A DNA stretch of 64,000 bases from CAADGV01 sp040290295 (GTDB lineage Bacteria > Bacteroidota > Ignavibacteria > UBA10030 > UBA6906). The notes beneath the pieces were generated by a model, which saw only the letters and a program-made list of their open reading frames with translations, was not told where the DNA came from and searched no databases. The DNA is taken from contig PSMW01000015.1 in assembly GCA_040290295.1 (NCBI GenBank), positions 20,945-84,944 on the forward strand. Direction: 5' to 3'. This document shows, piece after piece, positions 9,379 to 18,607 of the stretch (position 1 is its first letter; each line of letters begins with the position of its first letter). A program made the position numbers and the translations under genes.

Positions 9379-10271
9379 GTGACAGGCTCCGATTCGACAA
9401 CGCGGCGTTGCAGCAGCACAACGAGGAGAATGAGCAGTGCGAAGACGAATCCCAACGTCGCAGCGTAGCCCATGTGTCCGAAAGTGAATGCTTGATGGTA
9501 AATGTACAAGACCGCCGAAAGCGTGCTCTGCATCGGTCCGCCTCCAGTGAGAACGTATGGTTCGATGAACATCGAAAAGCCTCCGATGGTCGAAAGGACG
9601 ACGATGACGGTGATCGTTGGATTCAACAGCGGCAGCGTGATGTGCCAGAACTGCGCTGAGCGTGTCGCACCGTCGAGACTTGCCGCTTCGTACAACTCAC
9701 TCGGGATGCTCTGCAAGCCGACGAGGAACAGGACGATATACAACCCGACGTTCTTCCACGTTGCCATGAAGGCAATGGAGGGCATTGCCCACGCGGAATC
9801 GATCAGCCAGGGAACAGACGGCAACCCGACCGCCGCGAGCAGGCTGTTCAGGACGCCGTAATCGTACGCATACAACTGCTGCCATAGGATCGTGATCGCA
9901 ACTCCGGACACCACGACTGGGAAGAAGTACAATGCCCGAAACAGTCCGCGCAGCCGAACGTTCGTGTTCAGCAGCAGCGCGAACACTAACGCAGCGACAA
10001 TTTGGAGCGGGATGTGAATGAGCAAGAACGTCAGCGTGTTGCGTAAGGACGTGACGAAGAGAGGATCGTTCAGCAGCCGCCAAAAGTTCTTCAAGCCGAT
10101 CCACTCCATGGGCGTGACGATATTCCAGCGATGAAACATCAAGATGAACGAGAACACAAGGGGGTAGGCAACGACCGCACAAAAGTACACCACATACGGC
10201 AGCGCGAACCAATAGCCCGCGCGATCGGTGTGTTTGAAGGCATGCACAAGCGTTGAAGGAAAAAAGCGCAT
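9375..10271 (-). CDS. Carbohydrate ABC transporter permease, MalF type
   Basis: 298 residues and about six membrane helices. The EAA-type loop reads LYEAASLDGATRSAQFWHI followed by LPLLNP, diagnostic for CUT1 sugar permeases. The start ATG at 10271 lies six bases after the stop of the sugar-binding lipoprotein. It is the partner of the MalG-type permease and takes sugar from the lipoprotein at 10278-11576. Sequence alone does not tell the substrate; di- to oligosaccharides are typical for the family. Confidence 0.93.
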   Translation of the reverse strand: MRFFPSTLVHAFKHTDRAGYWFALPYVVYFCAVVAYPLVFSFILMFHRWNIVTPMEWIGLKNFWRLLNDPLFVTSLRNTLTFLLIHIPLQIVAALVFALLLNTNVRLRGLFRALYFFPVVVSGVAITILWQQLYAYDYGVLNSLLAAVGLPSVPWLIDSAWAMPSIAFMATWKNVGLYIVLFLVGLQSIPSELYEAASLDGATRSAQFWHITLPLLNPTITVIVVLSTIGGFSMFIEPYVLTGGGPMQSTLSAVLYIYHQAFTFGHMGYAATLGFVFALLILLVVLLQRRVVESEPVT

Positions 10272-10277
10272 GGCGTT

Positions 10278-11576
10278 CTACCTATTCCATTCGAGAACGA
10301 CGTGCGCTCGCCGCACGGCGTCGCGTACGGCCTCTGCGGGAGGCTTCTTTGCATAGACTGCACATAGCTCGTATTCCTGGGAGATGCCGTCGAAGATTTC
10401 TTTCAGATCGGGAACGGCGTCCACGCCGCGCGTGCGGACAGCTTGCTCGGCAAAGTGCCGCATGATCGGATGCTCGCGAAAATAGCCGGCGAAAAGAGGA
10501 TTGCTCAGCAAATCGCCACGCACCGGCATTTGATGGCACAGCGACAACAGGAGCTTGTCGTGCTCGGCAGTGACGAGAAATTTCACAAACGCCCAGGCTT
10601 CTTCTGGATACCGCGTTGTCCCGAAGATGGCGATGTTCTTGTAGTCGCCGTACGAATACACCTCGCCGCGATAATCGTCCGGAACGGGAAGCGGTGCAAC
10701 GCCGTAGTCAATATGGGGCGCGAACTTTTGAATCGCCGCTACTTGCCAAGGCCCGCTGAAGTGTGTCGCCTTCTTTTCCAGAAAGAACGGATCGCCGCCT
10801 TGGAAGAACGTCCGCGGGAAGAGTCGGCGAGCGTAGCATTCTTGGAAGAACGCCAAAACCTGTTCCGCCGCTCTGGTGCCGAATGCGATGCTGCCGTGCT
10901 CGAAGAGCGTCCTTCCACCCGAGGCAGCGATGTAGAACGGATAGAAGTCGAATAGTCGCTGCCACCAAATGGGCCTGATATCGCGCTCCCCCATCCACAC
11001 ATCGATCCTACCATCACCGTCCACGTCGCGTGTGACACGCTCGCCCGCTGCAAGATACTCGCCGTACGTTCGAGGTATCTGCGTTACGCCCGCCTCTTGC
11101 AGAAGGCGTTTGTTGTAGAACATCATCACCGGATTCGTCTTCCATGGCAGTTGATAGTATCGGCCGTCGTCGCTACGAAAGGTGGCCAGCAGATCTGCAG
11201 GGATGCGCGAGGAAACCACCGAATCGAAATCGGGGAAACGATCAAGAGGGATGAGACCTCCGGCTTGCGTGTAATCGTGGAGGGCGCCGGGCCAGATGTT
11301 CGAACACACGTCGGGGGTGGTTTTGCCGGCGATCGCAGCGAGCAGCACTTCTTCGGTCGATTGGCTGACGGGAATCGGTTGCATGCGGACACGCACCGTG
11401 GAGTGCAAACGATTCCACATCTTTACCAAACTATCGGCAAGCTGCACTTCTTGCTGATTCGGTGCGGGCCAATAGGTCAGCTCGATGGCGTCGTGTGTCG
11501 ATGGAGAAGACGCATCCTTTTCCGAACAACCGGCAAGCAGCACAAGCACGAGACATGAAACGAATCCCCTGTTCAT
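10278..11576 (-). CDS. Sugar-binding lipoprotein of ABC importer
   Basis: 432 residues from the ATG at 11576, ten bases after the PorV stop. Residues 1-17 form a lipoprotein signal with lipobox LLAGC (Cys17), so the protein is membrane anchored. The fold is the extracellular solute-binding protein family 1 type: an early TYWPAPNQQEV strand, YQLPWKTNPVMMFYNKRLL and a GPWQVA hinge segment near residue 275. A DVDGDGRIDVW loop is a possible calcium site. A longer in-frame start at 11615 would place 13 residues before the signal and run into the PorV gene, so it is not favoured. It delivers sugar to the two permeases downstream. Confidence 0.92.
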   Translation of the reverse strand: MNRGFVSCLVLVLLAGCSEKDASSPSTHDAIELTYWPAPNQQEVQLADSLVKMWNRLHSTVRVRMQPIPVSQSTEEVLLAAIAGKTTPDVCSNIWPGALHDYTQAGGLIPLDRFPDFDSVVSSRIPADLLATFRSDDGRYYQLPWKTNPVMMFYNKRLLQEAGVTQIPRTYGEYLAAGERVTRDVDGDGRIDVWMGERDIRPIWWQRLFDFYPFYIAASGGRTLFEHGSIAFGTRAAEQVLAFFQECYARRLFPRTFFQGGDPFFLEKKATHFSGPWQVAAIQKFAPHIDYGVAPLPVPDDYRGEVYSYGDYKNIAIFGTTRYPEEAWAFVKFLVTAEHDKLLLSLCHQMPVRGDLLSNPLFAGYFREHPIMRHFAEQAVRTRGVDAVPDLKEIFDGISQEYELCAVYAKKPPAEAVRDAVRRAHVVLEWNR

Positions 11577-11586
11577 TGCATCCGCG

Positions 11587-12672
11587 TCAGAAGAGGACGG
11601 AAACAGCAAGCACATGCACGGACTTCAATCTGCCGAAGTCTTGAAATGCATAATCGAACCGACCCTCGATGTGGTTGCCGAAGAGCGAAGCGAGCACCCC
11701 CGCGCCGAGCGACAATCCTCCTTCACGATCCTGCAAGAAGAGCGAGCGATAGCCACCGCGAACGTAGAACGTTCTCTTGAACCCATACTCGATACCAACG
11801 TTGAGACTCTCGTAATTGTCGGACGGATGAAGTGCATCGACGCCGACGGTGAGGAGGTGCTCGTCGGTCTTCAGGGGGTCGAGGGCGATACCGAACTGAA
11901 AATGCAGCGGAAGATGCCAGCTATCCATTTCGATAGTTTGCGGAATGCGATCGTTGCTGCCGAGTTTGTTCGGGTCGATGGGGTGGAAGGTGCGCGTGTC
12001 TCGCCCTTCCAGTTTCATATCTGTGCCGAAGTTCGAAATCTGTGCGCCGATGCGCATGCCGTTCAGGAAGTTGGTGACGAAGAGTGTCCCGACATCGAGG
12101 GCGAACGCTTGTGCTTGCATGTTCCAGATGCGTTCCGAAATGTATTTCGCAGTGAAGCCGATCGAAAATGTTTCCGAAAGATAGCGTGCGTAGTGAACGC
12201 CGACGGCGAAGCTGCCGGCGCTGAACAACTCGCCCGTTCCTTCAGGGCGCTCGACCGTGTGGACGAGCATGTCGTCCATCGAGAGAGAGGTGAAGCTCAG
12301 CCCAAGCGTGCCGAGAGGTTCGATCGGTACGGCGAGTGCTGCGTAGTCGAACCGCGTGTCGGCAAGCCACTCGTTGTGAGTGAACAGAGCTTCATTGCGC
12401 GGCAGCGTCGCAAGCCCGGCAACATTCCAGTACAGGCTCGACACATCGTTCGCGGTACCGACGAATGCGCCCCCCATCCCGATGGCTCGTGCACCGACGG
12501 GAATTTCCAAAAACACTGCAGAGGTTGTTCCCGCTTTCGAGACATTCGTGCCGCTTGCTTGAGCGTGCGCCACCTCATCAGTCGCCCAAGCCAGCAACGC
12601 CACACAAAGAAAAGCGCGCATCGCCCGTAGCAGAGACTTCGACGTAACATTCGGTGCCATACGCATACTCAT
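11587..12672 (-). CDS. porV: PorV/PorQ-family outer-membrane protein
   Basis: 361 residues with a cleavable signal (…DEVAHAQA). After it comes AVFLEIPVGARAIGMGGAFVG and SSLYWNVAGLA, the hallmark opening of PorV/PorQ family barrels (FadL-like fold). The last residue is aromatic (VSVLF), as in outer-membrane barrels. In Bacteroidota PorV shuttles type IX cargo from the translocon to the attachment complex. The start overlaps the stop of the Fn3 surface protein by ATGA. Encoding a PorV homolog within a glycan operon suggests a dedicated shuttle for the locus's own sorted proteins. A role as a simple hydrophobic-solute porin cannot be excluded. Confidence 0.85.
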   Translation of the reverse strand: MSMRMAPNVTSKSLLRAMRAFLCVALLAWATDEVAHAQASGTNVSKAGTTSAVFLEIPVGARAIGMGGAFVGTANDVSSLYWNVAGLATLPRNEALFTHNEWLADTRFDYAALAVPIEPLGTLGLSFTSLSMDDMLVHTVERPEGTGELFSAGSFAVGVHYARYLSETFSIGFTAKYISERIWNMQAQAFALDVGTLFVTNFLNGMRIGAQISNFGTDMKLEGRDTRTFHPIDPNKLGSNDRIPQTIEMDSWHLPLHFQFGIALDPLKTDEHLLTVGVDALHPSDNYESLNVGIEYGFKRTFYVRGGYRSLFLQDREGGLSLGAGVLASLFGNHIEGRFDYAFQDFGRLKSVHVLAVSVLF

Positions 12673-15600
12673 TTGATGATAGCAAACTTGTCGATCTTTT
12701 CCCCGATTCCCGGTGCTTCAACATGATAGATGTAAATGCCGTACGCGAGATCCATGCCGTCGCGTGTGACAAGATTCCACGGTTCCTGTCCGTTATCGAC
12801 GCTCGAGTCATGATGGAGCGTTTGTACAAGAGCGCCGCTCATCGTGTAGATGCGTATCGTGCACTTCGCTGGGAGATTCACGAAGTAGATGCGGCGTTCG
12901 CCGCGTCCGGCTCGGAACAAATTCGGCGGCTCCCACGATGCCGCGCCGACGTAAGGATTGGGGACGACGGCGATGCGGTCGAGATCGGACTTGGCTTTGT
13001 GAAGGTCCGACCTCGCCGCGCGAATCTTGAACTGAAACGCCTCGCCAGTGCGGAACGGCTTCGACGTGGCGATGGTGAGCACGTCGCCGGCACGCGGCAA
13101 CCGCAACTGGGGTTGCGCGGTATCGGCAAACACTTGCACGCTCCACGTCGGCCGATAGTTGCCCGGTGCAGCAGGCTTGCCAAGACTGTCGCCGTACACG
13201 ATAATGACACGATCGCCCGGCGTGAACGTTCCGCTATTGTCGGGATCGTAGAAGAGGAACTGTGCTTTCTTCTGCTCCGTTGTGTTGATGATCGTAAAGT
13301 TGACGGGCTTGGCGGGCGGCGCCCCGAAGAACAATCCCGTTGTTGAAGTATCCACAATGCCGTCCGAGAAGCGTAGCTGGAAATCGGCGGGGTAGCGTAT
13401 GTTGAGCGTGGTGAATGCTCCGGTCTGATCCAGACGCACGCGCGTGGTCATGATGTCGTTCGCATTCCATTTGGTTTCGTTTTCATTGATCGCCACGACA
13501 GTATCATTGTACACGTATCCGATGATGCCATCGACAATAGGCGTTTCTTCACCTACGGCGACCACAGGCTTGTCGGCGATGAGGATGCGGTTGTCGGTGA
13601 CGTCCTTCATGGTGAAAGTGGGAATGGGATTGTTTTGGAACGGCGCGTCGTTCGCGAAGACCATGGAATAGACGTGTCCGTCTTTGAGATACCGCGGATC
13701 GAGCACCGCAACCTCCAGTCGCCCCGTTCCGGGTCCCGCATGCATGATGGAACCGTCAACCCCTGGAGCAACGTAGCCTGCTGCCGGGGCGCGAGGAATC
13801 ACCACTGCGGTATTGATGTCGGTCTTCGCGTTATTGTTGATGTCCACGTTGATGGTGCTCGTGCACTCCGACGGCGGAATGCCATCCTGCTGTCCTGTTG
13901 CTGTGGTCGTGACAAACCCATAATCGTAGGAGACGACCGCGTAGTAATACGTCTGTCCGTTCTGCACGTCGGTATCGACGTAGGTGTGGCGCAAGCCTGA
14001 GTCGGTACCGAGATTGAATTTCACGCCGTTAACGTCGATGGGATGCAGTCCCTTCTTTCCGTTCTTCAGATCGAATTGGGCAATGGGCTTGCGGAAGGTT
14101 TTCTTGCCGAACGCGTCCGTAATAAGCATGCTCTCGAGGAAGCTCGGATCGGTGCTGCGATAGATGCGATAGCCCTCGAAGTCGTGCTCGCGCAAGAACG
14201 GGTCGTACGAACGTTCGGCGGCATCGTCCCAGTACAATGTCACTTTGCGATCGCCGGGGACGGCGGTCAAGCGTGGGCGATCCGGTGGTTTTGCGAATCG
14301 ATAGTTGGCGTTGTAAATTTGTTGGATCGTTTTCTTTCGTCTCACCAAATCATCTCTATCGTTGCCGAACAGCAGTGCCATCGAGAACCGTTCGGTTGCA
14401 CGTCGCCGCATCGGAAAGAGATTGCCTGGGAAACCTCCTTGGGGTCGGGCACCCGCCGAAAAGTACATGCCGAGATTGACGTCGTTCAACTGTTGAACGC
14501 CTGTCGTGTCGATCAACGTGGTCAACACTTCCCAGTTCTGCTCGTCGTTGTGCAGTTCGTAAAAGTGAACGGGGAAGATACTGAAGCCGGTCAAGCCAAT
14601 CTGATCCGATTCATCTTTATCGAGAATGCCGAAGTTCGGCTCGCCTTGTTCCGGGCGTCCGTTGCCTTGCGACCCATCGGAATCGGGACCGGGATAAGCC
14701 GCGTCGAATGGTCCGAGTCCATCACTCCCGACATCGTCGTTGAGCGGCTCGCCGTTATCCCACACGCCGTTGCCGTTGAGATCGGTATAGCCGCGCCAGT
14801 TGAGATTTTCATCGCCCGTCCAAGCATACCCTTGCTGCACGGCAGGCACATCACCCAAACTATCGTAGTTGAAGAACGTCAAGAACTTCCGTACGTCGTA
14901 ATGCGATTGTATGTATGAGATGACGTTGTCTCTGTCGGCGATTCTCGTTCCTGCATCGTTGTCGCGGAGTTCATCGACGAAGCCATCATCGTCGTCATCG
15001 ATGGAGTTGACAGCGATGCCGGGGCTTTCGAGAAACGCGTAGCCCGCGTAGCCGGTCGGTCCCCAATTGCCCGGTTGTCCGATGCCGTCGCCGTCGAACG
15101 CGTAGGCAATGTCCAACTCTTTGTCGAAGAGTCCGCGGTCATCACTCGAATCTTGATTGCCTCCGATACCCCAATCGACGTACTGCGCAAAGACGGTTTT
15201 GGTATAATCTTGCTGTGCCATGTTGGTGATTTCGTAGTACCAGAAAATCACGTCGGCAGCGAGCACCTGCGACCATTGGAAGCCGCGCACAGCTACTTGC
15301 AAACCCAATCCGCCGCGCGTGCTGTCGTTTGGGTCGGGCCAGTAAGCGTATTGCTTGTCGGGTGCGTCGTCCATGCGGAAGTAGGTCTCGACGTCGGCGT
15401 TCAGAATGCCTCGACCGAAGAAACCGTTCCAGAGCCCGTTCCATTCAGGTGAGCGGTCGGGCCACGTACGGGGCCATGTCTCCGGCTTGTCGCTGCGTGC
15501 AGGTTCGTTTTGGGTTGGATTGGCGTACCCGGGCAGTGGCGCCCATCCCCACGGAATGCCCGTGATAGGATCCTTGCGGATGAACTCGCGATAGTTCGTC

Positions 15601-15905
15601 TCCAATGGATGGATAATGCGTCCCGAGGAATCGCGTGTTTCCGCTTGCACGATCACTGCAATGCCGTCAACGTACGTATGGCCCGTGCCTTTCGGCCACT
15701 CTCCGGAAGGCTGATCGGGCCAGTGGGCGATCTCTCCATGATTGAAGTAGATCGTACGTACGTTGTTGCCATCCATGATCCCCCGCTTCGTGTAGATGAT
15801 GTTCCCCTTGTTCGGATCGATGAACCGCTGCGCGAACGCGGGGGAGTGGCTCCACGCCACGAGGATGATGCAAGCGAAAAGAAATCGACGATCAACGATG
15901 CTCAT
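12669..15905 (-). CDS. Large secreted surface protein with Fn3 domain and C-terminal sorting-like domain
   Basis: 1078 residues from the ATG at 15905, seven bases after the receptor stop (a TTG further up is less likely). A signal peptide ends around SPAFAQ. The middle has acidic EF-hand-like loops (DLNGNGVWDNGEP, DSDGSQGNGRPEQGE) that could bind calcium, then a fibronectin type III unit starting PPDRPRLTAVPGDRKVTLYW. The last ~100 residues begin VVPNPYVGAASWEPP and end GIYIYHVEAPG…KIDKFAIIK, a variant of the type IX C-terminal domain in which PNPY replaces PNPF. It lies between a TonB receptor and PorV. Its likely role is capture of glycan at the cell surface; no enzymatic signature was seen. 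Confidence 0.85.
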   Translation of the reverse strand: MSIVDRRFLFACIILVAWSHSPAFAQRFIDPNKGNIIYTKRGIMDGNNVRTIYFNHGEIAHWPDQPSGEWPKGTGHTYVDGIAVIVQAETRDSSGRIIHPLETNYREFIRKDPITGIPWGWAPLPGYANPTQNEPARSDKPETWPRTWPDRSPEWNGLWNGFFGRGILNADVETYFRMDDAPDKQYAYWPDPNDSTRGGLGLQVAVRGFQWSQVLAADVIFWYYEITNMAQQDYTKTVFAQYVDWGIGGNQDSSDDRGLFDKELDIAYAFDGDGIGQPGNWGPTGYAGYAFLESPGIAVNSIDDDDDGFVDELRDNDAGTRIADRDNVISYIQSHYDVRKFLTFFNYDSLGDVPAVQQGYAWTGDENLNWRGYTDLNGNGVWDNGEPLNDDVGSDGLGPFDAAYPGPDSDGSQGNGRPEQGEPNFGILDKDESDQIGLTGFSIFPVHFYELHNDEQNWEVLTTLIDTTGVQQLNDVNLGMYFSAGARPQGGFPGNLFPMRRRATERFSMALLFGNDRDDLVRRKKTIQQIYNANYRFAKPPDRPRLTAVPGDRKVTLYWDDAAERSYDPFLREHDFEGYRIYRSTDPSFLESMLITDAFGKKTFRKPIAQFDLKNGKKGLHPIDVNGVKFNLGTDSGLRHTYVDTDVQNGQTYYYAVVSYDYGFVTTTATGQQDGIPPSECTSTINVDINNNAKTDINTAVVIPRAPAAGYVAPGVDGSIMHAGPGTGRLEVAVLDPRYLKDGHVYSMVFANDAPFQNNPIPTFTMKDVTDNRILIADKPVVAVGEETPIVDGIIGYVYNDTVVAINENETKWNANDIMTTRVRLDQTGAFTTLNIRYPADFQLRFSDGIVDTSTTGLFFGAPPAKPVNFTIINTTEQKKAQFLFYDPDNSGTFTPGDRVIIVYGDSLGKPAAPGNYRPTWSVQVFADTAQPQLRLPRAGDVLTIATSKPFRTGEAFQFKIRAARSDLHKAKSDLDRIAVVPNPYVGAASWEPPNLFRAGRGERRIYFVNLPAKCTIRIYTMSGALVQTLHHDSSVDNGQEPWNLVTRDGMDLAYGIYIYHVEAPGIGEKIDKFAIIK

Positions 15906-15912
15906 ACCACAC

Positions 15913-18534
15913 TCAGAGAGCAATGCCGATACCGAGAATCACTTGGCGCGGAGCGGAGTAGAAGTCGGGCCTCGTGTAGTACTCTTGCACGGTGTTGATG
16001 CCGCGCGGTGCGCCTTCGTAATTTGCTTGCGCGCTGTAGCTTGCACGACCAGTGTCGCTGAAGACGTCTAACTCGTTTTTCGTATCGAACAGGTTGTACA
16101 CCTTCACGAAAACGTTCAGCACCGTACCGAACACATCAAGGTACTTCGACGCGTACATGTCCACCGTAATCGTGGTTGGCCGCGTCTCGCTGTTCAACAA
16201 TCCTGTGCGCTGATTGAAGAGCGCCGGCGTGTAAGGCAGACCCGAACCGAGCTTTCCGATGAACGTCAGCGTGCAGTCGCCGAGTGTATCAATCGTTACC
16301 GTTAGATTGAGCGAATGCCGACGGTCCCAATCCAACGGTGCGAGCTGCTTTTGACTTTCTCGTGGAGGATCGGTTTGGTTGTCGAGAAACACCGCATTCG
16401 GATCGGACGCGTTGCCGCGAGCAACCTGGAATGTGTAATCGAGCGTTGCAGAAAACCCGTGCGAGTGCCGCTTCTCGATGGAAACGATGATCCCCTTCGC
16501 GTTGCCGTAATCGCGGTTGACGTATTGCGAGTACTTATTCCCGTTGCCAATGTCGAAGATCTCTGTCCCGACCAAATTGCGGAAGTCCTTGTAGTAGCCA
16601 GTGACGTCCAATGTGATGTCCGAGCTGAGCTGTTGCTGCAAGCCCAACTCGTACGCAACAGTCCGCTGCGATCTGAGTCCGGGGTTGCCGACTTGAAAGG
16701 CGTCCGTTGCGTTGATGTTATAGGCGGGATTCAAATACATCAAGTCGAATTGCGGTATCTGGAAAAAATGACCGTACGAGAGATGAAGGACGCCACGGTC
16801 GGTGATAGGATACGAAATTCCGATACGGGGACTGACCTGGCTTTCCGTTGGCGCATCACGCAGAACAGGAGTCTTGCCGAGCCGAAGTTGTTCGAGAAGG
16901 ATCTTTGCTTTCGGATCGAAATAATCGAAGCGGACGCCAAGGTTCACGATGAAATCCTGAAACTCCATCTTGTCCTGTATGTACGCCGCAACCTGCAACG
17001 GACGTATGATCTGATGAGCAAACTGCGACCGGCCGAACTCGACAATCTGCGGCTTGAACCGCGTGCTCTGATCATTTCTGATGCCGAAGTTGTGTATCCA
17101 CAGCCTGTGTGCTTTCAGTTCCGCTCCCGTTTTGATTTGATGTTCGGACGTGATCTGGCTGACGAAGTCGAGCTTTGCACCGAGGTAACGCGATTCGCGA
17201 TGCAGATGCAAATCTTCAGCGCCGCCTGTAAGGAAAGCCGATCCGCCGGTCGCGAGCTTTCGAGTGTACGGTGGAAAGCGAGGATCAAGCGGGTCTTCGT
17301 ACACGTACGAATCCTCACGATTGCTGAACCAAGCTCCACTCGCTTCGATGTACGATGCCGCGCTCAGCACCTTCGTGTAGGTAATGCCGGCAAGCGAACC
17401 CTTCCCGAAGTGGTGGTAGATGCCGTCGGGGTTGTATTTGTAGCGATGATCGTATCGACGAAATTCGTTTTGTTGATGGAGAAGATTAAGCCGCAGCTTG
17501 TCGTTGCCGAAAAGCGTGAACGCAAGTTTTGCTTGCGTCGTCCATCGTCGGTCGGGATTCATCGGAATGAAACGGCCGTCGCCCGATCGCTCAATGTACC
17601 ACTGCGATGGATCGTTGGAACTGAAGTTCGACGAGTCGGTGGGCACGAAGATGCGCTTGCCGTACAACCATCCATCGTTGTAGTACAATCTGCCCGATAG
17701 GAAAAATGTTGCGCCGGGGAAAAGCGGTCCGCTGATGTTTCCCTCGATGTTGTAAATATCCTGCGGCCGAATGCGGTCGATGTTCTGAAACAACCCTTTG
17801 TTCCTGCTCAGATAATCTCCTGTGTACACCGAGAGGTCGGCGAGGAGACGGTCAGTTCCATCTTTGGTAATCTGATTCACGACGCCCGAAAGTGCTTGTC
17901 CGTACTCGGCGTTGAACGTTCCGCTGATCACTTCCAACTCGTGAATTGCGTTTGTTTCCACGGTGACGCCCGATGCGCCCGAGTATGCATCGGTGACCGG
18001 AATCCCATCGATCATATACAACACCTCTCCGCTGCGCCCGCCACGAAAATGTCCTTCGACCACTCCTGCTTGGAGATTAATCAGCGCCGAGACGTTTTCC
18101 ACCGGATAGGCTTTGATTTGCTCGGCAGTGACTTTAGCGGATGTCGAGGTCAGGTCCTTCTGTACCATCGGTCGCTCCGCCACGACTGTGATCTCTTCAC
18201 CGATAGCGACAGACGACTCTTTCAATTCGAAGTTTATGGTCGTGGTCAGATCGACCGAAACCTTCACCATCGTTGTGCGTGCCGGATGATAGCCGATGAG
18301 CGAGAGAGCAAGTGTGTACGTGCCAGGAGGAACGTTGATGATTGCATACGTGCCGTCGATATCCGTCGAGGCGCCGAGCTTCGTTCCTTCTACCATAACG
18401 GTTACGCCTACAAGAGGCTCTCGTGATGTCGCATCGACGACTCTCCCTGCAATCTTGCCGGTGGTGCCTGCCAACGCACTGTGCACAGCGACAAGAAGGA
18501 GCAAGAGCGAGAAGACAACATGCAAACGGTTCAT
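15913..18534 (-). CDS. TonB-dependent receptor with carboxypeptidase-like regulatory domain
   Basis: 873 residues from the ATG at 18534; a GTG at 18564 is in frame but precedes the signal. The signal peptide (LLLLLVAVHSALA) is followed by a CarboxypepD_reg-like domain (KIAGRVVDATSREPLVGVTV) at residues ~25-105. A plug domain comes next (YMIDGIPVTDAYSG, VVNQITKDGTD), then a 22-strand-type barrel ending GIGIAL. This is the outer-membrane active transporter of the operon, powered by TonB-ExbBD encoded elsewhere. Its closest functional analogues are SusC-like and related receptors, but no SusD partner is present. The surface proteins on either side may play that role. Confidence 0.93.
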   Translation of the reverse strand: MNRLHVVFSLLLLLVAVHSALAGTTGKIAGRVVDATSREPLVGVTVMVEGTKLGASTDIDGTYAIINVPPGTYTLALSLIGYHPARTTMVKVSVDLTTTINFELKESSVAIGEEITVVAERPMVQKDLTSTSAKVTAEQIKAYPVENVSALINLQAGVVEGHFRGGRSGEVLYMIDGIPVTDAYSGASGVTVETNAIHELEVISGTFNAEYGQALSGVVNQITKDGTDRLLADLSVYTGDYLSRNKGLFQNIDRIRPQDIYNIEGNISGPLFPGATFFLSGRLYYNDGWLYGKRIFVPTDSSNFSSNDPSQWYIERSGDGRFIPMNPDRRWTTQAKLAFTLFGNDKLRLNLLHQQNEFRRYDHRYKYNPDGIYHHFGKGSLAGITYTKVLSAASYIEASGAWFSNREDSYVYEDPLDPRFPPYTRKLATGGSAFLTGGAEDLHLHRESRYLGAKLDFVSQITSEHQIKTGAELKAHRLWIHNFGIRNDQSTRFKPQIVEFGRSQFAHQIIRPLQVAAYIQDKMEFQDFIVNLGVRFDYFDPKAKILLEQLRLGKTPVLRDAPTESQVSPRIGISYPITDRGVLHLSYGHFFQIPQFDLMYLNPAYNINATDAFQVGNPGLRSQRTVAYELGLQQQLSSDITLDVTGYYKDFRNLVGTEIFDIGNGNKYSQYVNRDYGNAKGIIVSIEKRHSHGFSATLDYTFQVARGNASDPNAVFLDNQTDPPRESQKQLAPLDWDRRHSLNLTVTIDTLGDCTLTFIGKLGSGLPYTPALFNQRTGLLNSETRPTTITVDMYASKYLDVFGTVLNVFVKVYNLFDTKNELDVFSDTGRASYSAQANYEGAPRGINTVQEYYTRPDFYSAPRQVILGIGIAL

Positions 18535-18607
18535 AGCGCACCAAGGAGATTGAAGACACGACACGGGGCGCGACTTGCCTGCCGCGCCCCGTGGAGAACA
18601 AAGGTCC

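Noticed and set aside
8549..9421. N-terminal extension of the parvulin frame
   Set aside because: Overlaps the MalG-type permease in another frame and contains no sensible domain; the ATGATG joint at 8548 is a better start.
16315..17700. Plus-strand open frame of 461 codons
   Set aside because: Antisense to the barrel of the TonB receptor; low-complexity Val/Arg-rich shadow.
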